DNA of 64,000 nucleotides from Agromyces mediolanus (GTDB taxonomy: Bacteria > Actinomycetota > Actinomycetes > Actinomycetales > Microbacteriaceae), in contig NZ_JAMBNX010000007.1 in NCBI RefSeq assembly GCF_023715325.1, positions 62,001 through 126,000 on the forward strand, written 5' to 3'. Below are positions 59,264 through 64,000 of the stretch, piece after piece. Numbering within the stretch: position 1 is the stretch's first letter; the number at the start of each line of letters is the position of its first letter. The notes beneath the pieces are model-generated. The model was not told where the DNA came from. It saw only the letters and a program-made list of their open reading frames with translations, and ran no database searches. Made by a program: the position numbers and the translations under genes.

Positions 59264-60669
59264 CCGGATTCCCCGACGGCTTCCTCTGGGGGGCGGCGAC
59301 GAGCGCCTACCAGATCGAGGGTTCATTGGATGCGGATGGCCGTGGGCGATCCATCTGGGAGGACTTCGCGGCCCGGCCCGGGGCGATCGAGGGCGGCGGG
59401 GACGCCGCCGTCGCCTGCGACTCGTACCGACGCTGGCCGGAGGACCTCGAGCTGCTCGAGCGGATGAATCTCAACGCGTACCGCTTCTCGCTGGCCTGGT
59501 CACGGATCGTGCCCGACGGGACCGGGCGCATCGAGACCCGTGGGCTCGACCACTACGACCGGATCGTCGATGCGCTGCTCGCCCGCGGGATCACGCCGGT
59601 CGTGACGCTGAACCACTGGGACATGCCGTCGGCGCTGATGGCGGACGGCGGCTGGGCCGCACGGAGCACGGTCGACGCGTTCGCCGAGTACGCCGAGGCC
59701 GCCGCGCGGCGGCTGGGCGACCGGGTGCCCTGGTGGATCACGCAGAACGAGCCCTGGATCATCCAACTCCTCGGGTACCAGCTCGGCCTGCACGCGCCGG
59801 GCGTCCGCGACCTCCGCGCCGCCGTCTCCGCCGGACATCACGTGCTGCTGGGACACGGTGCCGCGGTCGACGTCATGCGCGCCCACACCAGCGGGCGCAT
59901 CGGCGCCGCCCCGAACCTGCTTCCCTGCGTCCCGGCGAGCGACGATCCCGCCGACATCGCGGCGACCCGCGGCTCCGACGGATACGTGAACCGCTGGTTC
60001 TTGGAGCCGTTGCTCGGCGGCGGCTACCCGGCGGACATGCGTGAGCATTGGGAGCGAGCCATCGGCGGCGGGCTCGACGGGATCATCCGCGACGGAGACG
60101 AGGCGCGGATCGCGGGTCGCAGCGACTTCCTCGCCATCAACTACTACACGCAACGCGTCATGAAGGCGGCGGAGGTCGGACCGGACCGTCCCTTCCCGTG
60201 GCAGGTCGTCTCGGACCCGGCTGCCGCGCGTACCGACGAAGGCACGGAGATCGTCCCGGAGGCGCTGACCGGACTGCTGCTGCGCCTGCACCGGGAGTAC
60301 CCGGGCGTCCCGCTGATGATCACCGAGAACGGCGCCATCTACGGTGATTCACCGAGCCACGACGGGCAGGTGCACGACGTGCGTCGGATCCGCTACCTGC
60401 GCGCCCACCTCGAGGCGATACGTGTGGCCATCGCTCAGGGGGCGCCCGTGACGGGCTACCTGCACTGGTCGCTGATGGACAACTTCGAATGGGCGCTCGG
60501 CTACCGCCCCCGGTTCGGCATGGTCTACGTCGACTACCGGACGGGCGAGCGGATCCTCAAGGACTCGGCGCTGCACTACGCCGAGATCGCGCGGGCCGGC
60601 GGCATCGTCGATTGGGACGAGACCCGGCCGGTCGGCCGCGTCGTGGACAGCCTCGGGGCCTTCGGCTGA
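59260..60669 (+). CDS. GH1 beta-glucosidase/beta-glycosidase
   Basis: This 469-residue TIM-barrel enzyme opens with FPDGFLWGAATSAYQIEG, the GH1 signature. The acid/base Glu is in TQNEPW (about 164) and the nucleophile Glu in MITENGA (about 355). YRFSLAWSRI and the aglycone/glycone region WSLMDNFEWALGY are intact. It should release terminal beta-glucose, galactose or a related sugar, presumably after desulfation by the two upstream enzymes. It is the last gene of the operon, followed by a hairpin. Confidence 0.93.
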   Translation: MTGFPDGFLWGAATSAYQIEGSLDADGRGRSIWEDFAARPGAIEGGGDAAVACDSYRRWPEDLELLERMNLNAYRFSLAWSRIVPDGTGRIETRGLDHYDRIVDALLARGITPVVTLNHWDMPSALMADGGWAARSTVDAFAEYAEAAARRLGDRVPWWITQNEPWIIQLLGYQLGLHAPGVRDLRAAVSAGHHVLLGHGAAVDVMRAHTSGRIGAAPNLLPCVPASDDPADIAATRGSDGYVNRWFLEPLLGGGYPADMREHWERAIGGGLDGIIRDGDEARIAGRSDFLAINYYTQRVMKAAEVGPDRPFPWQVVSDPAAARTDEGTEIVPEALTGLLLRLHREYPGVPLMITENGAIYGDSPSHDGQVHDVRRIRYLRAHLEAIRVAIAQGAPVTGYLHWSLMDNFEWALGYRPRFGMVYVDYRTGERILKDSALHYAEIARAGGIVDWDETRPVGRVVDSLGAFG

Positions 60670-60675
60670 GCGGCG

Positions 60676-60718
60676 CCGGGTGAACCGTGGACCGCGGTTC
60701 ACCCGGCGGTTCACCCGG
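60676..60718. terminator. Bidirectional terminator between GH1 and ABC exporter genes
   Basis: CCGGGTGAACCG (60676-60687) pairs exactly with CGGTTCACCCGG (60695-60706), and the 3' arm is repeated at 60707-60718. The hairpin can thus form with either copy. It separates two convergent genes. Confidence 0.75.
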
Positions 60719-60722
60719 CGGC

Positions 60723-62471
60723 TCATGCCGGGTGCGAGTCCTGGCTGCTCCAGGCGGCCCAGAGCGCGGCGTACTCGCCGTCCGCGGCGAGCAGCTCGTC
60801 GTGAGCGCCGTTCTCGACGATCACACCGCCCCGCATGACGACGATCCGGTCGGCATCCCGCGCCGTGTGGAGACGGTGCGCGATGGCGATCACGGTGCGC
60901 CCCTCGAGGACCGAGTCCAAGGACTGCTCCAACCCTCGTGCAGCCCGGGGGTCGATCAGCGACGTGGCCTCGTCGAGTACGAGGGTGTGGGGATCGAGGA
61001 GCACGAGTCGGGCGAGCGCCACCTGTTGGGCCTGTGCCGGCGTGAGCAGCACACCGGTCGCCCCGACGTGCGTCTCGAGGCCGTTCGGCATGGACAGCGC
61101 CCACCGGTCGGCGCCTACGACCTCGAGCGCCGCGGTCAACTCCTGCGCCGACGCCGCCGGAGCCGCGAGTCGGAGGTTCTCGGCCAGGGTCCCGACGAAG
61201 ACGTGATGCTCCTGCGTCACGAGTGCGACGCGCCCCCGGAGCTCGTCGAGCGGGATCTGCGCCATCTCGGCCCCGCCGAGGGTGACCTGGCCGGAGGTGG
61301 GCGCGGCGATGCCGGTGAGGAGCCGGCCCAGCGTGGACTTGCCGGATCCGGACGGGCCGACGACGGCGATGCGCTCGCCGACCGCGGGCACCAGGTCGAT
61401 GCCGTGCAGCACCTCGCCGCCCTCGGGGTAGCGGAACCGCACCGACTCCGCGACGACCCGCTCGTCGAGCGGGTCCGGGTGGCTGGAACGGATCTCCGCG
61501 TCGACGTCCTCCACCCCCACGATGCGTGAGAGCGCGGCCGCACCGACCTGGATCCGGTCCATCCAGCCGATCAGCTCCTCCACCGGCCCCGACAGCTGCA
61601 TCGTGTACAGCGTGATCGCCGCCACCTGGCCGGCGGTCGCGATGCCGGAATCGAGCGCCGCACCGCCGACGAGCAGCACCACGATGACCGGCACGAGGAG
61701 CCCGAGCGTCGTCGACGGGAACCAGATCGAGCGGAGACCGAGCGTGTACCACTCCGCGTTGCGGCGCTCGGTCAGCGCGGCGTCGATCTTCGCCTGCTGC
61801 GCCGTGGCCAGGGCGAGCGCATCGATCGTGTCCGCCCCTTCCACGGTTTCGTTGACGACTCCGATGAGGCGTCCGTACGATGCGAGCTGGCGCTGGTAAG
61901 CGGGGATCGACCGCCGGATGTACCAGCGGGTCCCCGCGAAGAGGATGGGGACGCCCGCGAGCGTGGCGATCGCCAACATCGGGCTGACCAGGAAGGCGGC
62001 ACCGATCGTCAGCGCCGCCGTCGTCGTGGTCACGAGGATCCGGGGGATGCCGAAGCGCACCATCTGCGCGACCGCGTCGATGTCGGTGGTCGTCCGCGCG
62101 AGCATGTCGCCGGTGCCGGCGGCCTCGACGACGGCGAGCGGGAGCCCGAGCACGGCCCGCAGGAAGCGTTCGCGAAGCCTGGCGAAGATCGTCTCGCCGA
62201 GGCGCAGCGCGTGAAGCTGGGCGAAACGCGTGACCAACGCCTGCACCGTGGTCGCGCAGACCAGCGCGACCAGCACCAGTCCGATGCCGGTCGAGGTCGA
62301 GGTGCCGTTCGTCAACGCATCGATGGCACGCCCGATCAGCCACGGGCTGAGCAAGCCGGCGACCGCGGCGAGTGCCTGGAGGGCGACGACCACGGAGAGC
62401 ACGATGCGGTGTCCGCGGATGAGCGATGCGACTTCGGCACGGACTCTGGCTCCGTCTGCGATGGGGAGCAA
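60723..62471 (-). CDS. ABC exporter subunit 1 (TMD-NBD half transporter)
   Basis: This 582-residue half-transporter has six membrane helices (about 20-310) and a C-terminal ATPase. Walker A (GPSGSGKSTL), Q-loop (TQEHH), Walker B (LVLDEATS) and H-loop (AIAHRL) are intact. The signature motif is degenerate: LTPAQAQQ instead of LSGGQ. Its partner has the opposite pattern, so the heterodimer would have one competent ATP site. TTG 62471 is chosen: GAGGAGG stands just before it and it follows the partner stop; longer frames read into the partner gene. The substrate is unknown. Confidence 0.85.
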   Translation of the reverse strand: MLPIADGARVRAEVASLIRGHRIVLSVVVALQALAAVAGLLSPWLIGRAIDALTNGTSTSTGIGLVLVALVCATTVQALVTRFAQLHALRLGETIFARLRERFLRAVLGLPLAVVEAAGTGDMLARTTTDIDAVAQMVRFGIPRILVTTTTAALTIGAAFLVSPMLAIATLAGVPILFAGTRWYIRRSIPAYQRQLASYGRLIGVVNETVEGADTIDALALATAQQAKIDAALTERRNAEWYTLGLRSIWFPSTTLGLLVPVIVVLLVGGAALDSGIATAGQVAAITLYTMQLSGPVEELIGWMDRIQVGAAALSRIVGVEDVDAEIRSSHPDPLDERVVAESVRFRYPEGGEVLHGIDLVPAVGERIAVVGPSGSGKSTLGRLLTGIAAPTSGQVTLGGAEMAQIPLDELRGRVALVTQEHHVFVGTLAENLRLAAPAASAQELTAALEVVGADRWALSMPNGLETHVGATGVLLTPAQAQQVALARLVLLDPHTLVLDEATSLIDPRAARGLEQSLDSVLEGRTVIAIAHRLHTARDADRIVVMRGGVIVENGAHDELLAADGEYAALWAAWSSQDSHPA

Positions 62472-62473
62472 CG

Positions 62474-64000
62474 TCAGTCCTCCTCGGATTCGTCCGGGTT
62501 CGTGATGGGGTGCGGGAGGGGGATCGAGCCCGTCGAGACGGCCTGGGCCCAGACCGTGTCGATCGAGCCCGTCCACGTCTCGTTCGAGACGACGGGCTCG
62601 TCGGGCTCGGCGTCGTTGACCGTGCGGGCGACGACGGAGCGGTACTGGCGTCCGACCGGATCAGCCCTGCGCAACAGTCCGTCGTGGGTGCCGGTGCCCG
62701 CGACGCGGCCGCCGTCGAGCACATGGACCTCGTCGGCCTGGGCGAGAAGCAGCGGACTGGAACTGACGACGACGGTCGTCAGCCCCTTCCGGGCCCTCCG
62801 CAGGCGCGCAGCCACGATGGCCTCGGTGTTCGCGTCGAGCGCGCTGGTCGGCTCGACGAGGATGAGCACCTCGGCATCCGAGAGCAGCGCGCGGGCGAGG
62901 CTCAGACGTTGCCGTTGCCCGCCGGAGAAGTTGCTGCCGCGCTCCGGGATGTGCTCGTCGAGCCCCCGTGGGAGGGCGTCCAATGCATCCTGCGCCGCGA
63001 CGGCGGCCAGGGCGTCGTCGACCCGCCGGCGTCGGGCGGCCGCGCTGCCCGGCAGCCCGGGCCGGCGCACCTCTCGGATGTCGAGCGCGTTCCGCAACGG
63101 GCCGGAGAAGAGGTAGGCGTCGGAGCCGACGAGAACGATGCGGTCGCGCACGTCCTTCACCCGGTGCCGCGTCAGTTCGGTGCCGCCCCACAGCACCTGG
63201 GATTCGCGCAAGGACCGGTCGTCACGACGGGCCAGGCGCTCGGCGACCGTGGTCGCGCTCGCCGGATCGTCCGAGACGATCGCCGAGAAACGGCCGGGGC
63301 GGATCACGATGCCGGAGGCGACGTCTGCGAGTTCGGTCGCCGTCTCTGGCGCGGGAACAGGCGTCTCGGGATCCTTGACCGCCGACTCGACGGCCAGCAC
63401 GTCGGTCATCCGGCGCGCAGCGACCATACCGCGTGCGAACGCGCCGGTCGCCTCGACCGTGATGCGCAGCGGCATGATCAGGAACACCGAGAATCCGTAG
63501 AAGGTCACGAGCTCTCCGGGTGAGATGGCGCCGTCCAGCACCAGGCTCGCAGCCATCCACACCACCACGGCCATGAACAGGCCGGGAAGGAGGATCTGCA
63601 GCGCGTCCATCCAGGTCGACACCTGCGCCATCTCGATGCCGCGCCGCCGCAACCGCTCGGATCCGAGTTCATAGCGGCGAGCGAAATACGCTTCTCCGCC
63701 GATGCCGCGCAGCACCCGGAGCCCGACCACCGTGTCGGTCGCGAGATCGGCCAGCGTGCCCTGTTCGGCCCGCCAGCGCGCCTGCCGCTGCTGCACCGGT
63801 CGCAGGAACGCCGTCATGACGAGGACGAGGAGGGGCATGCCGACCAGCACGACCATCCCGAGCTGGACCGAGGTCGCCATCGCGATGGCGCCCACGGCCG
63901 CATACGAGACCACACCGCCCGAGAACCGGGCCGTGACATCGAACAGCTCCCCGATCCGGATCGCGTCGTTCGCCACGGTGGAGGCGACTTCACCCGGAGA
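62474..64000 (-). CDS. ABC exporter subunit 2 (partial, 5' end beyond right edge)
   Basis: The frame is open to the window edge (SPGEVASTVAND precedes an internal Met), so the start lies outside. Membrane helices are followed by an ATPase domain whose Walker A is lost (SDDPASATTVAERL for GxxGxGKS/T). Walker B reads LILVEPTS with the Asp replaced by Val, and the H-loop His is replaced (SSSPLLLA). The signature SGGQRQRLSLARALL is intact. This is a degenerate-site partner of subunit 1, as in other heterodimeric exporters. The C-terminal tail is encoded by REP-like sequence. Confidence 0.85.
   Translation of the reverse strand, partial: SPGEVASTVANDAIRIGELFDVTARFSGGVVSYAAVGAIAMATSVQLGMVVLVGMPLLVLVMTAFLRPVQQRQARWRAEQGTLADLATDTVVGLRVLRGIGGEAYFARRYELGSERLRRRGIEMAQVSTWMDALQILLPGLFMAVVVWMAASLVLDGAISPGELVTFYGFSVFLIMPLRITVEATGAFARGMVAARRMTDVLAVESAVKDPETPVPAPETATELADVASGIVIRPGRFSAIVSDDPASATTVAERLARRDDRSLRESQVLWGGTELTRHRVKDVRDRIVLVGSDAYLFSGPLRNALDIREVRRPGLPGSAAARRRRVDDALAAVAAQDALDALPRGLDEHIPERGSNFSGGQRQRLSLARALLSDAEVLILVEPTSALDANTEAIVAARLRRARKGLTTVVVSSSPLLLAQADEVHVLDGGRVAGTGTHDGLLRRADPVGRQYRSVVARTVNDAEPDEPVVSNETWTGSIDTVWAQAVSTGSIPLPHPITNPDESEED
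62522..62604. repeat. REP-like sequence in the 3' end of ABC subunit 2
   Basis: GATCGAGCCCGTC occurs at 62522-62534 and 62561-62573, and the related inverted piece GACGGGCTCG follows near 62590. Such GAGCCCGTCGAGAC-type units are common dispersed repeats in actinobacterial genomes. They encode the odd TGSIDTVW / TGSIPLP repeat at the protein tail. Confidence 0.5.

Overview
The window looks like chromosomal DNA of a high-GC actinobacterium. Microbacteriaceae (Microbacterium/Agromyces type) is my inference, from the very high GC, the fhaA-fhaB-pstP-rodA order, the frequent ATGA/GTGA stop-start overlaps and REP-like GC-rich repeats. No 16S or marker gene is present to fix the genus.

Layout. (1) 1-6516 is core-like and all on the minus strand: the signalling and cell-wall genes fhaA, fhaB, pstP and rodA (cut by the left edge), preceded by a GH65 phosphorylase and a beta-phosphoglucomutase-like HAD enzyme. 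(2) 6834-6920 is tRNA-Leu(CAG). (3) From just behind this tRNA to about 41.2 kb lies a proposed genomic island of about 34 kb. It is flanked by a 10-bp direct repeat and carries an 11-bp inverted repeat at its ends. Its left end has a DDE transposase translationally coupled to a tyrosine-recombinase-like protein, a second recombinase-like paralogue and a small HTH protein. Then come a Fic toxin and antitoxin, an HTH / metallophosphoesterase / MbcA-ParS-like operon, and a long metal and redox cargo: CtaG, CopD, M23 peptidase, CDF exporter, LspA, CcsB, Lnt, DsbA, ResB, CcdA, TlpA, Cd/Zn/Pb-type P-ATPase with a CmtR-like ArsR regulator, Dyp peroxidase, PCuAC and CopC. A defence segment follows: XRE regulator, Hachiman HamA (frameshifted as read) and HamB, and a TIR protein. 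(4) 41.2-47.9 kb is a second cassette of similar composition: a second Lnt, Lgt, a second BNR-type lipoprotein, two M23 peptidases and a third DUF6153-like protein. (5) 48.1-60.7 kb is a carbohydrate region: an LPXTG beta-helix surface protein, a ROK regulator divergent from xylA-xylB, then a tight GH2 beta-mannosidase / sulfatase / sulfatase / GH1 operon. (6) 60.7-64 kb holds a two-subunit ABC exporter on the minus strand; the second subunit runs off the right edge.

How the genes work together. The two metal cassettes encode secreted lipoproteins (BNR-type proteins, TlpA, PCuAC) together with the lipoprotein-processing enzymes Lgt, LspA and two Lnt. They also encode thiol-redox and cytochrome c assembly proteins, which fits an extracytoplasmic copper/heavy-metal stress module that brings its own maturation machinery. 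The GH2-sulfatase-sulfatase-GH1 operon suggests stepwise desulfation and hydrolysis of a sulfated glycan or glycoside next to a xylose utilisation pair. The best candidates for unusual biology are the recombinase-like/DDE left end of the island, the Hachiman/TIR segment, and the HTH-phosphoesterase-MbcA/ParS operon.
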